Below the pieces are notes generated by a model that was not told the DNA's origin, made no database searches, and saw nothing but the letters and a program-made list of their open reading frames with translations. Below, in pieces: positions 24,534-36,303 of a stretch of DNA of 64,000 nucleotides (position 1 is the stretch's first letter; the number at the start of each line of letters is the position of its first letter). The translations under genes were made by a program, and so were the position numbers. The stretch spans positions 62,001-126,000 of the forward strand of contig JAEUWY010000011.1 in NCBI GenBank assembly GCA_022059125.1, read 5' to 3'. Source of the DNA: Corynespora cassiicola (lineage: Eukaryota > Ascomycota > Dothideomycetes > Pleosporales > Corynesporascaceae).

Positions 24534-24716
24534 TTCACATGCGCTTCCTTTCCCTCTGGAGTGGAAATTTATTTTTAGGATGTCAAAGATCTGGTGAACT
24601 TTTGCGTTAGTGAATGCATGTAATTTCATATTCAACCCTGATTTAGCACCAACGGTCGCGTTCAAAACATTAACCCGACACGACATCCACTCACTCACAA
24701 CCCCAGTTTATAGGGC

Positions 24717-25391
24717 ATGGAATCCTCGATTCATTTTCTCATCATCACCCTAGAGCCCCAAACAGATTCGGACATGGGTGGCTTGAGATCAACCATCGGC
24801 GAGCATTTAGCATCCTCGAGACAGGCGCAGGAAAATCTTCAAACACACATCACACTTGCTCTCTCTGCTATGTCAGAACTCGAGATATCGATATCGCACC
24901 TTCAACGTGCACAACAGTCACTTATCAAGCTGCGTCTTCGCTACGAATCTATCCCAAACAAAATCAGTTCTGGGAAGCACAACATTTCTTCACTGCAAGA
25001 AACCATAGCAAAGGTCGACAGAAAGCGCAAAAAGGTTGTACACAAGCGACAAAAGTCCTTTGACCAGGCGTGGAAATTGTGGAAGAATGGGACCACCAAC
25101 CTTGTTCACATTGACCGATATCAACATAGGTATGAGCAGGTCCTTCAAGAATTGCAATCTATTGAGGTCAGTACCGAAGAGGAGCAGAAGCTTGTTGGGG
25201 GAGTAGTGCGGGCATTGGAGAAGGAGGGCGAGGAGATGCGCGAGGAGATAGCAGGCGACATCAAGGCAACCGGGGAGAGACTAATCTCTGCAACACGGGA
25301 ATTAGCGGAACATACGCGATCGTGGGGTCTGATTGAGATAATTGTAGCCGAAGCGAAATCAGAGGCTAGCTTGAAGATGCAGGAGATGTAG
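24717..25391 (+). CDS. Hypothetical coiled-coil protein
   Basis: This is an uninterrupted 224-codon frame from ATG 24,717; a second in-frame ATG at 24,774 (MGGLRSTIGEH) is an alternative start. From about residue 25 on it is almost entirely Glu/Gln/Lys/Arg/Leu-rich with heptad-like spacing (SELEISISHLQRAQQ, KVDRKRKKVVHKR, EEMREEIAGDIKA), predicting long coiled coils. No catalytic motif, signal peptide or membrane segment is seen. I do not recognise a family. It lies about 180 bp downstream of the glycosyltransferase on the same strand. Confidence 0.55.
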   Translation: MESSIHFLIITLEPQTDSDMGGLRSTIGEHLASSRQAQENLQTHITLALSAMSELEISISHLQRAQQSLIKLRLRYESIPNKISSGKHNISSLQETIAKVDRKRKKVVHKRQKSFDQAWKLWKNGTTNLVHIDRYQHRYEQVLQELQSIEVSTEEEQKLVGGVVRALEKEGEEMREEIAGDIKATGERLISATRELAEHTRSWGLIEIIVAEAKSEASLKMQEM

Positions 25392-25694
25392 GGTATGAGT
25401 AAACGATGACGTCATCAACATCACGTGCGTCTCCTCTCTCTATTTCACCTGCTCAGGTTAGCCCTCTCCCAGCAACCCTTCCCTTTTAGATTATTACATA
25501 TATGTTTAAAAAAAATTAAATCATCAATATTAACCATTTCTACTGATCTACTCTAGATCTAAATGACGCCCATGTAACTATTTGTAATGGAAAAGGCCCG
25601 GGTATACAGCACTACCTGAACGCCACGAAGATGCCTACAGTACCTAGGTAATCTAGAAAATACCACAAGATCTCTAACTTCACTCTGCCACTTC
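25392..25694. other. Convergent 3' intergenic region
   Basis: About 300 bp between two convergent genes. It has an A-rich run near 25,508 and nothing else recognisable. Confidence 0.5.
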
Positions 25695-27362
25695 CTAACA
25701 CCCTCCGTCATTTATGCTAGCCCACCTACTCCTCTTTCTAATCTCTACACCAAAAAAGTAAAACGCAAATGGAACTACACAGAACAGCAAAGCGAGAAAG
25801 CCCAACAGCACGCCGGCCCAGCGATACCCCATGCCCTCATACATCCTTTCGGCAATTAATGGAAATATAGCGCCAACAACATTCCTCACTAAAATGACGC
25901 CAGCGAGCGATGAAGCCGTGTACGGCCCATACGAATCGAGTACAAAGTTGAGCACACCAAGCACCACAACGAATATCCCGGCACCGAAGGGGACGGAGGC
26001 GAGGATCGGCACAATCCAGTGCACACTCACGGTGCTACACCCCGCAAACCAGAACAAAGACACGGGAAGCAAGAAACAGGCTGGGAGGCTGAGCCATACG
26101 CGTGCTTCTGGCGTGCGGACCTTGAGATAATGGCGCTCTTGGATGGGATGGAGGAGGCACCCGATCAGTGATCCGACACACAACCCCAAAAACGTGAGCG
26201 AGGTTTGCGCATGCGAAAAGCCGTGCAGACGCCCGAACACTAGCGGGAAGGATTCGTTGAAGAGGAATACTAGGCCGTAGATCAGGCCGTTGTACAACGC
26301 GGTGGAGAAGGTGATGGGCTCTGTGAACAAGAACCGGATTGGCCTGGTCAGAGTCACCTTGAAAAGATGGACAAGGCCATTATTCGGTGGCTCTTGGATG
26401 CTCGATGCAGCCTTATATCCTTCGGCCCTCAGTTGATCCCGCAGGCGCCGTGTCTTTTGGGCAAGGATGATCGTGTGCCGCGTTTCCGGAAGAGTCAGGA
26501 CGAGGAGCAGCCAGGCACCGCCCAAAACGGCTGTGAAGAACCAAAACAGCCAGCGCCAGCCTTTGGCCTGAGCTAGGTATCCGGTCAGCGGCAACGCCAG
26601 AGGAGGACCCAATGTGCTGCTCAGACCGTATATCGCCATTGGCGCGCCGCTGTAGTCGCGCTCCCAGAGGTCTGCAATAGTACCGCCGGTGTTTGTCAGG
26701 GGGGCGCTACCCACAAAGCCCTGTAGGAATCGCAAGCCGACGATCGTACTCATATTGTCGGCTAGGGCGACTGGTACTTGGAAAATCACGAGAAGAAGCC
26801 ACGACCAGCTATAAATTGGATTTCTTCCCCAATGCTCGGAAAGTGGAGCAAGAAGCATTGGGCCGAATGCGAAACCGAGAATGTAAAGGGACAAACCGAG
26901 GGTTGTCATGGTCGAGGAGCAATGGAACTCTTCTTTCAGGAGATACGTGCCAGAGGAATAGCCACCAGCGCACAAGCATCTATGTAGCTGTCAGTGCATG
27001 TGATGATCTTTGTTGAAAGCGTACACTCACGTCAAGACATTGAGCATGCTAACAAAGCATGTGATGTACCATTTCCTAGCCGGACTCCAATTGCGAGGGT
27101 TGTCCAGATCATTTTCGCTGAACTTAAGGACAATAGAGGTTGATTCCTGCGGCATGGAATGAATGTAGCAGACTGCTTCATGTTCCGATAATTGAAGTTG
27201 ATGGCATTTTTCGATGCGATGTTTGTGGTCAGTATCAATTGGTGATGGCTGCCTATGGTGCTCTCCATGAAGGGTCAGTTCCGATGTACCGACATTGGCT
27301 TCGTAGGAAGCCATGTCCTCTTGCTGGAGGCCCTGGGGCGATGAACTGTGAGGTAGAAACAT
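25695..27362 (-). CDS. MFS transporter, DHA1 drug:H+ antiporter type
   Basis: Exons on the minus strand are 27362-27031 and 26979-25695 (538 residues). A 51-bp intron (GTGAGT...CATAG) joins MLNVLT to CLCAGGYSSG. The first 90 residues or so are a hydrophilic cytosolic tail ending in the DLDNPRNWSPARKW signature seen before TM1 in fungal DHA1 exporters of the Tpo1/Flu1 group. About 12 hydrophobic segments follow. Motif A is APLSEHWGRNPIY after TM2, and there is the usual long charged loop between TM6 and TM7. The family exports polyamines, drugs or secondary metabolites across the plasma membrane; the substrate here is unknown. An alternative start (MASYEANV) lies 16 codons in. Confidence 0.88.
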
Positions 27363-29657
27363 TGCCCAGGATGTTGGAGTAGGAAATATGTTGCGGTCGT
27401 AGCAGCCAAGTCAACTCGGAGTATTGTTAAGCAATGTTTAATCTGCTAAAGTCGCGATGCAAAGAAGCTTCAGGACACATTGACACAATTTATATCCATT
27501 TCAAATCACCTTCTGCATGTTGACAATCGCTTGTTTTGCTGGCCGAATGTTCATGAAGTCGCCAAGCGTAAAGCAGGAGACCTATGGAGTGATCACCCCA
27601 CTCGGTTCACCCCACGGTAATCCCTCGTGGGACGCTACGATGCTAAAGGTAGGTTGTGCGCCGGGTCTGAGCCACATCAACCGGACCGCTCCCCCGGCGC
27701 ATGGCTCTCCTCGAAACCGTAGGGTTTCGTAGAAAACCGATAATAAAAACCAATCACTTATATACTGCGACACAGCAGAAGACCGCGCCAATGAGTACTG
27801 CGCCGATAATGCCAAACTGCGACCTTTTAGAAATTCTGGTCTTTCTGAAAGATTTTTGTTTTTTGGAATCAGATACATTCTTCAGATCGAAGGAATCGAA
27901 TGCGCTTCGTTTGAGGAGCGCGGTTACATCGCTGCAGCACCAGGTCGCGGGACATGCAAGGCCCAGAACCGCGGGTCCATGTTGGCGCACGCAGAAAAAT
28001 TCCGTGTCAGGCTGCACAGTCGCTCATGCCCGTAGGAATTTATTGGAAATGCTCCGAAAAACTCAAAAAGCATCCGACTGCGTTAATAGAAGCTTCATTG
28101 TCGACAAGTTGCGGTGAGTGGGTGCCACATACGAGGACGCCAAGGCGCTGGTCTCTCCACCAGCGGCTGACAGGCAAATTTGATGGTACCAACAGCAGTC
28201 CCCCGACGATGCGTCGTTGCCACAATGCTACAAGAATCAGTAAATTTTTTCTTCTTAGCTTACTGTTGGTATCTGTCCTTGGGCTGAGCTACAAGCCGAT
28301 ATTCGGTTGAGGCCGGGGAGCTGTGGCCTCGCGGGATTACTAACTGTTTCCCGAGCTCAGTTATGACAACCTACACGTGGCGAAAAACCTAGACATAGTT
28401 ACATAAACACCAAAGTATGCTGGATCTCATACAGGCTGATATGATAATTCTAAAGCGAAATATTTCTTCCCCTTTTTCCCTGTCACTAGAGAAGTTTATT
28501 ATGAAAACGTACTGCGGAAGAATGTTCTGCACACGAAATAGTAAGGTGGAAAAAGGAAGTTTTCATTATCTTTTCTGTAGTTAATTTAATTGAACACTTT
28601 TTCTATTTTGATGATAGGATGGTACTACTACAGGTGCATGAGTCTGTAAATGCCCTAATTTGAATAACAAAGTCTAAGTGATGAATGCAAGTTTTTTTGA
28701 ATCACCCTATTATTACAAAGACTAATTACGGTCTCTCAATCTTATAACCTATATAATTTTATGATCTATAGTGCAGTAGATTTTGCGATTGTTTTCTGTC
28801 CCGCATTTGGCTTTCTAGACGATGAGGAGGAATGTGGTATACTTGGCGAGCAATTGTTTAGTGGTTCGTATGCGTTGAATAACGAGACTAGAAACTCTTA
28901 AATTAACGCTTTGAGAAGGTAAAGACTGTTCGCACAAATTTTAGATGAATACTAGATTAGAATATAAACCAATATTTGTAGCATTGCAGTTTTCTTGTGG
29001 AGCCAAACTAAACTGGACTTTCTGACACTATCAGTTCGGCTTAAGCGGCATAGTTGGAAATCAAGCGTAGTTAATGACGTTGATTATTGGCATTTATAAC
29101 TCTGTAGTACTTCATCAAATGCTGATTTTCGTTGGAAAATTGATGTGCTTCACGGTTTCAAGTCTCGTATTCTGGATACGACGTATTCTCACAATACGCC
29201 GGTTCTGTTTTCCTAACCCCAAACTCCAGTATTTACCTCCGGGGGGCACGGAGTTAAGAGTCATCGATGCTAGTTTATATTGCTATATCATTCGAGGTCT
29301 CCGAAGTACCACCTTGAATTATTCATCTTCTCCAATATGCTATCCAAAAGCATTCAGGATCTCCAAGATGTTCCGCCCTGGTAATCAGTCTTGGCAATCA
29401 TACTTCTAAAGGTCAATCGGAGAGATTGCGGCGGTATTCGAAGTGGGGTATTAGCCTTCAACAAACGGAGGTTCATGATTAACTCCGTTGACTGCATCAT
29501 GCGCTGTGTATCATGCAATGATGCTCCGCCGAGTAAGGTCCGTTATTGATCTATATAAGAGCTGATGGTACGAGGGATCCAAAAATATATATTGCAGAAC
29601 ATCTGGAATCAATCTCATCAAACCAAACTATCTTCTTCATCAAACTAAAACCGCATC
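27363..29657. other. Long intergenic region without recognised genes
   Basis: About 2.3 kb between two divergent genes. ORFs at 27,582-27,878, 27,701-28,117 and 27,954-28,310 overlap one another on both strands, lack family features and are probably chance. Composition becomes AT-richer from about 28,400 to 29,050 but without the extreme RIP bias. A small unrecognised gene or relic cannot be excluded. Confidence 0.4.
29551..29560 (+). promoter_or_regulatory. TATA-like box upstream of the GST gene
   Basis: ctatataaga lies about 100 bp upstream of the ATG at 29,658, a plausible core promoter position. It is based on sequence resemblance only. Confidence 0.35.
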
Positions 29658-30323
29658 ATGAAGTTTTACGACTCTACTCCGGCACCCAACCCTTACGTGG
29701 TTCGAATTTTCATGCTCGAACGCGGTGGACTCGATCTGGAGGTGGAACAAGTCGACATCATCAATCTCGAAAACCGAAGGCTTGCGTATCGAACCCAAGT
29801 AAACCCTAGGGGGGAGCTTCCGGCATTGAAGTTGGACGACGGTACCATTATCACCGAAATCACCGCAATATGCGAGTATCTCGATGAGGTTGCCAAGGGT
29901 GGCAAGTCCCTGATTGGCGACACGCCTGCTCAGCGAGCAGAGACTCGCATGTGGGTTCGAAGAATGGATCTCGAGATCTGCCAGCCAGTAATTGAGTGGT
30001 GGCGTAACGATCCAGCTACTATCGATTTTTACAAGGGGAACCGTCTCCCCACACCTGAAGCGCGTGTCAACCAGAAGGTCACCATCAACCGTTTTTTGAA
30101 TCTTATGGACGACGAGTTCGAAAACAAGAAATTCTTATGCGGAGACAGATTTTCTATGGCAGATATTCATTTTTTTGGGCTTATGAAGATGATGCTTTCG
30201 GCAGACGCGGGGTGGGTGAATTCCCCAGGACGCAAAAATGTTGCAGCGTACTTCCAGAGGCTGGAGGAGCAGGAGTCTACCAAGAAGGCTTTGGAAGTTT
30301 TCCCTTCTCATATTTCTATTTGA
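29658..30323 (+). CDS. Glutathione S-transferase-like protein
   Basis: An intronless frame of 221 residues, the usual length for a cytosolic GST. It has an N-terminal thioredoxin-like half: MKFYDSTPAPNPYVVRIFMLE, a cis-Pro element in NPRGELPALKLDDG, and the glutathione gamma-Glu contact ITEITAICEYLDE. The C-terminal half is all-helical with the N-capping segment GDRFSMADIHFFGLM. Members conjugate glutathione to electrophiles or act in detoxification. A Ser or Asn near residues 6-11 would be the active-site candidate, but I cannot assign it. Start ATG 29,658 follows an A/C-rich leader (catc). Confidence 0.9.
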   Translation: MKFYDSTPAPNPYVVRIFMLERGGLDLEVEQVDIINLENRRLAYRTQVNPRGELPALKLDDGTIITEITAICEYLDEVAKGGKSLIGDTPAQRAETRMWVRRMDLEICQPVIEWWRNDPATIDFYKGNRLPTPEARVNQKVTINRFLNLMDDEFENKKFLCGDRFSMADIHFFGLMKMMLSADAGWVNSPGRKNVAAYFQRLEEQESTKKALEVFPSHISI

Positions 30324-30513
30324 AAATCTTACGAAGGAATACTTGGCAACGAGGTAGTCAGGATGATAGTACGAGAGAGTTGTGGTCTTTCGGTGCTAGA
30401 TTAACAATATAGTATGATTGTTAAGTAATCGTTCAATGAATCCTAGTAGTCAAAAAGTCTGTGCCAAGCAAGTTACCCTTATTTGGGGCAATAAATACAG
30501 CTAATCGAGGCCT

Positions 30514-33500
30514 TCAATGAATGCAAAGCGTTTGCCACATTTCTTTCTTGCCCTGCCTGTCCTCGACAAATTCACCATCCATAATCCCGCTCATGTAGCT
30601 AAACCTAGTTAGACACCGCAATAATATATGGAAAGTAGGCATACCATTCTCCTACAAAGGTGTAACAGGAGGAATTCGTGTTGCAGCTCTTGTAACATTT
30701 GCTTTCCGACATATCTGTCTCGCTCTTTCCTAGAAATACGTCTTTTATAAATGGATACTTGCCGCTCTTTGATCTAAACTTCTTGGGAGTAGGCAGCCTT
30801 CGAAGAACATAAGGCACCGATCCACCAGCAAGTATTACCACGATATCTCCAATATGCAGCCGTCTGGGACCTAGTCCAACTTTTCCCGAAGATGTGAAAA
30901 AAAAGTGTCGATCAATTCGGAAATCAGGCCAAAGTTTAAACTCATCAGATTGAAGAAGCGCCAACTCCTCTTCTTCCGTAGTCGGGGGAGCCCTAATCTC
31001 AGGTCTCACGCCGTTCGAAAGTCTATGACCATAAAAGGATTGTCCGGCGAGAAATGTATCCCATTGTAGTCTGCCTCTTGGTTTGAATGATGATGATTTG
31101 TATGAGGCAATATCTTCGACTGTACATCCCAGTACTCTCAGTAAGACCGAATCTTTTCTTCTGATAGTTTCAATACGGGGTTTGTGTTTGCCTCCTGCAT
31201 TGAAAACGTTAGAATTTGCGTCGCACGAGATAAGCGGGATTGTCTTATGGTCATAAGTGGGTAGCCAAGTGGGTCCTAGGCGTTTGTGATCAGATTGGTC
31301 CACATGTGAGAGGATATTGAGAGCTCCATCATGTTCCAAATTCAAGATTGCTGTGTCAAGGAGAAGCTCAAGGAAATCCTTCGAGTAGTCTACCCCCAAA
31401 TGAATGAAAAAAGGATGATCCGGTGGTAAAAGACCAAGTACAGAGAACACTTTATCATGAGGTGAAATGCCTTTTTGGTTCCTGAATCGGCAGAGGAGCT
31501 CAGGAAGGTCGAAGAAACCAGAACTCCAAAAATGTTGTCTTGTCAGAATGTAGCTCCTGATAGCATCAAGAATGGGACTTTTTGCAAAAAGCTGCCACAT
31601 AGGAGATACCGCGTTCGGCTCATTGACAATCCGCTCGAAAGCTCGCTCAACTAATCTTATAGGGATGCTGTGAGATCCGGCCAGCATCGTTCCACTTCGA
31701 GCAAGTACAAACTCTTGAATAGTCCATCGCCTTTTCCAGAATGGGTGCTCAAATAGCTCTTCCACACCTGACCTTTCAGCAGCTAATAGTTCATGATCGT
31801 ACTGGCCACCCGGTGGAAGATTTGTAGATCCAATATGTCTTAATAACTTTACAGCATCCTCATAATCTTGTGATTCGCCACCCAAACAAACAATAACTTC
31901 CTTGGCACCGTTGAATATCTGAGTTAATTTCATGACTTGATGGCTTCGCTCTCGAATATTGCTCTGGTCAATACAAAGAGCGTCGATCCACAGCCAAGAT
32001 ATCTGGCCGATCTCTTGGGCTCGAATTGTCTTCAGTATCTCTGAGAGATTTTGTGTAATCATAACACCAATTCCGCTAATTTTGGCGAGAGAGTGTTGCA
32101 TCCAGTCTCCCCATACGTAAGAGAGAGCATCGTAGTCAGGCTTTTCTTCCAGATTGAAAGACTTGATCCGACACATGACGGGTTCTTCTCGATCAAGACA
32201 AGGAAGTGGATAAACTAGGCGAATGTCTGTTTCTTTCAGTGGGGTGTACACTTCAGAGTATGTGACATTATCTCCCAAGAAGTCATTGAGTTCTGGGTGG
32301 AAGTATGGTCTTGAGAGAACATGGACCAGAGTCTGTAGCTTCTCGATCGGAAGCCAGTCTAGAATTCTTACGAATACGCGGAGCTCCGGAGAAGATGGCA
32401 CGTGAGAGCCCCCAGCCTGTTTTTGAAGTGACTTCGTGTGATTATTGAGTAATTCAAACAACATCACTGCTTTCTGGCGTATGCGGCTCGGATTATCAAT
32501 GGCGCTGGTGTTTGAAATGTGCTTCTCCCAGTTATACCAGGCATATTCCAGAAGCACACGATTGCCATTCTGTTCCATACGTATCGTATTGAAATGAAAT
32601 AGATACGATAAGCAGTGACGAGCTATGCAAGAATGGCCTTCTTCGACAGTAAATCCAAATATTGGACTTTTTCGGACATCACTCGATTGATCGATCAGGT
32701 ATTCAACCAACGAGATATGTATGAGCGTAACGGTGTGGGTACGACGATCCAAGCGTGTGTCAGAGCTCTCAAAGTTAAGGCGGGGTTGTATGATGATTAA
32801 GTCTTGAAGCAACTCGAACATGTTGTATGGGCTGAAGCGTTCCGATTCGGACTCTAGAGATACAGATGAGCCCACTTCGAAAGCGCACACCTCTACGAGT
32901 TCCTCGATGAAAAGTGGCCTTTTGGCGAACGCAATCCATTTCAAAGCCAGTATAGCTTTAGAGATTAACGTGTGATCGATGTTAGATAGGACCCTATTGT
33001 AAGTCTCGTGTAAATCTTGGGGCAGGCTTTCCAGTAATCGATAGTAATAGGCTTCGTTACTGATGCGAGAAGATTGAAGTTGATGTAGCTGGAGTGTTGC
33101 CCAAAGGAACCTCAAATCCAAGTCAGTTTATGAAATTGAAATCAATAGGCTGTGCTTACATGCCATTGGCTTGATCAGCAAGCCTTTTTCGTATCGCTTC
33201 TTTCACCTCTTTTGACAACGAGTTGAGGCGAGGCGTTGCGCGTAACGTCTCCAGCACGTACAAGCTGATGTCTTTATTGACGGCGTCATAATCGACCTCC
33301 AGACGACTGAAATTTGGTTGAAGGTATAGTCTAATATCTGGTCGATCGCGACTGGTAACTAGAATGAAGACATTGCGCAAATTTGCACGAGCGAGTCGGT
33401 TGAGGAATCTAAACACTTCTTCATTTCTTCCATGTGCTTCTGTCAACTCATCCAGGGCATCCATAAGCAGAAATATCTTCTCTTGACTCTCTGTGTCTCG

Positions 33501-34286
33501 GATGTTTTGAGAGCTTTTCTCTTCACTGTCTTGTGATCGAAGAATACCTAGCAGCACAGCCTCAAGCTCTTCGGAAGTTGGGTTCCTTGGAGGATAAACA
33601 TCGTGGCACAATCTGTGCAAGTTATTGAGAGATCCTGGAGGAGTAACTTTGTAACAAATTTGGGCAATCCATCGTCGAAGTATTAGTGTGAGCTCGGTAT
33701 CATCCTCGTCATGGAAACGACAATAATAATGGCCAAGACGTATTCGATTGTCCAATACACGGCTAGACTCGATGTAGCTGACAACGGCGGAGAACATGAC
33801 TGTTTTTCCGCAGCCAACTATACATTTTAGCTTGGAAACAGAGATGTAAAGATCAGGATTACTTTTCCCCCAGAGCCACATAGAACCACCAACTCCCATA
33901 TACCACTGCCTGAAGATGCTTCTTTCTATTAGCCATGGCACTGGCTGGCCTTTCCTAATCTCAACAGCAGAATCATGTATTTTCGATTGTTTGGCAAAGC
34001 GTGCCGTGGACGTGTTACGAGTATCGGGATTTCGAGGCCATAGCCACTCTAGCATAACAGTATTTATAGGATCTTGACTGGTGTAATATTGACTGACTGG
34101 CCCATTGAAGTTGTTGTTTACAGTCCCAATTATACGGGCCGAGTCTCTTCCTACTATGTTCATTGTCATGTTCGGAATGTGGGTGGAATGAGATATTTCA
34201 GGCTCGCCACCGAGAAATTTCTGGTAAAAAGGCCCTGTCTGCTGTTTTTCGTCGTCTTTAAGTTGCCTCTGGATTCTAGGGAGCAT
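30514..34286 (-). CDS. NACHT protein with C-terminal HET domain (STAND receptor fusion)
   Basis: Exons on the minus strand are 34286-33863, 33817-33160, 33110-30645 and 30598-30514 (1,210 residues). Residues about 43-68 form a Gly/Asn/Ser-rich stretch (GRDSARIIG, NNNFNG). The NACHT domain has Walker A GKIGCGKT (140-147), formed by splicing, and Walker B FLLMDALDE (to 265). A helical region follows (FLWATLQLHQL onward). A full HET domain then starts near residue 650: DALSYVWGD (688-696) and WIDALCIDQ (735-743), ending GECYMSGIMDGEF. No WD40, ankyrin or TPR repeats are present. HET usually sits at the N-terminus of such receptors, so this order is unusual. Exon 3 is one open frame across the junction. 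Its role in incompatibility or cell death is inferred. Confidence 0.85.
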
Positions 34287-34663
34287 ATCGAAGATTATTT
34301 TGAACCAAGAAAAGCCGGCATACGTTAAGCTGTACAGATCTTGTTGCCAGCTGTCTTTATTTATTGGGCGGAGGGAATTCTCGTAGCTCTGGTGAAGGTT
34401 GCTGAATAAGATGCAGAAGGTGTGATGCTAAGGACCCCAATTCGTCAGAAATCTGCCGCGGAAAAAGAACGGGTATCCTAGGCCAATGGTGTAGAAACGT
34501 TTAGCGCCGAAGGATCGCCGAGCCTGCAAGTCAGCATAGACCACATGACGACGACTTTCAGCTTTGTGTCTGAACTGGTGCCTAGATCCACTGATCTACG
34601 AGTTCAATATTCTATATAGCTTAGAATACCATCTATATCAAAAGGTACGCTCCTTGTCTTGAG
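34287..34663. promoter_or_regulatory. Bidirectional promoter of the NACHT-HET / STAND-N pair
   Basis: 377 bp separate the two divergent start codons. A TATA-like tctatatag lies about 50 bp upstream of the plus-strand ATG (near 34,611). No other gene fits here, so expression of the two genes may be linked. Confidence 0.45.
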
Positions 34664-35579
34664 ATGGCTGAGGCGCTTTCTTTCACGGCAAGCACAATTG
34701 CCATTGTTACACTTGCATACAAAAGCACGAAATCCTTTATAGACTTCATAGAAGCCCTGAAGGATGCCCCTCAGATGATTTCAGATCTGAAAGGGGATGT
34801 TAGCGCAGTCCAGAATGTCATCAAATTGCTCGAAAATTTGATAGAAAGGAGCCAAGTCAATACCATACCAGATGAAATTCGACTCTGCCTTTCCTCAGCC
34901 AAGGTTCCACTAAAGGACTGCGAAACTGTTATCAAAGCGTTTCAATCAAAGCTGATAGATTGGTTTCACAACTCTAAGTGGAGTATGATCAATGCCAGTC
35001 TAAAGGAGGCAAAAATCCAGAGGTTTCGAATGAGGATGAAAGACACTCAGGAGACACTTCATCTTGCACTGACTGTGTGCTCCCTGTGAGTACAGACCTG
35101 ATGTGCAAGAAATTGTTTCTAATCAAATATCTAGAAAATTAGACGGAATCCGGGCAGTGGAGGTGAAGGGTATTGAGGAGAATATGCAAAGACAACTTCA
35201 TGTCTTTACTGGGAAGCTTGAGGGGCTGGAGGCTGGAAGGCAAGAAGTACTAGACGCGGCGCAAAACCTTAGCGAGCAAAGCCATCAACTATCCTCACAA
35301 CAGAACGACTTTGTAGATCGAATTGCTGGTCATGAAATCTTACTCCGCGAAGCCTTGAAGTTTTGCACCGCTGGCTTATTGGCGACCGGGAAGAAAACCG
35401 GCAAGTTTGCCCAGATGGTGAAAGTAACGGAAAGGGCTAGGGCAATAGTGGCTGTCGTCTCTCAAGTGACTGGAGACGTCTCTGGCGGGATAGAGATTGG
35501 TGAACTGATTGCGGAAGGTGATAGTAGGGCAGTCGGAATTACCGATGATGCGGATTTTGCTTTGAAGTTTCTTGAATGA
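34664..35579 (+). CDS. Stand-alone fungal STAND N-terminal-domain protein (putative effector)
   Basis: Exons are 34664-35085 and 35135-35579 (288 residues). The 49-bp intron GTGAGT...TCTAATCAAATATCTAG joins VCSL to KLDGIRAV. The N-terminal 140 residues match the 'fungal N-terminal domain of STAND proteins' type (PF17111-like): MAEALSFTASTIAIVTLAY, a KSFIDFIEALKDAP helix, DLKGDVSAVQNVI and LKDCETVIKAF. The rest is helical with a coiled coil, then a Gly-rich tail ending GELIAEGDSRAVGITDDADF. The domain is normally fused to NACHT or NB-ARC receptors; here it stands alone, head-to-head with a NACHT gene lacking it. A HeLo-like cell-death effector role is inferred. Confidence 0.75.
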
Positions 35580-36198
35580 ATACTCTTTTAGTCTGCTGAG
35601 GCTGGTAGTTGTGTATCCCGCCGCCGAAACGCATTTCCACCTATGAACAGGAATAGGCAATTCATCTGCCACTATCGGCAGCAAGAGTCTAAAGCGGACT
35701 GGTCTCCTTGGAAACCCACGTAAGCTTTTGCCCTCCCGCTCTACACTGCCCCACCGCATCTACGCTCTAATACTTGCCAGGTCTCCCTTAACAGCTTAGT
35801 CTAAGATTTTTCCTCTATCAGAAATAAGCTAGCGCAATGACAGTCTTTTAACGCCTAAGTCTCTGTAGTCTTCGTATTCTAAACATGCTGATACCGCAAC
35901 ATCCTACACCTCTAAGCCCGGCTAAGCGCCACCCCCCCCTAAAACATGTTCAAATCCTCTAAAACATGACATCTCCGATGAACTACCTACAATCGCCACA
36001 TCAATCAAACACTTCATCTAACCCATCCTACAGGATTCCTGCAGACCCCAATCTCACCAAAACTCCGGCCACCTTTTGCGAAAAAAAGAACATGTACCTG
36101 CATTCCTACCCTTAACGCCTCTACTACAGAAATATATGCATCTTACAAATCACAGACCCCCCTCTACCACCCACCAACCCTCTTCCCCAACTCCAGTT

Positions 36199-36303
36199 CC
36201 CCAACCCCCAAATTCTAGACCCCCAACCCCCAAATTCTAGACCCCCAACCCCCAAATTCTAGACCCCCAACCCCCAAATTCTAGACCCCCAACCCCCAAA
36301 ACC
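36199..36303 (+). repeat. 22-bp minisatellite, about 4.7 units
   Basis: The unit acccccaacccccaaattct plus ag is repeated almost perfectly. Each unit contains two ccccc tracts, so the array is strongly C-rich on this strand and G-rich on the other. Confidence 0.9.

Noticed and set aside
27582..28310. Several 87-138-codon ORFs in the long intergenic region
   Set aside because: They overlap on both strands with no consistent coding character.
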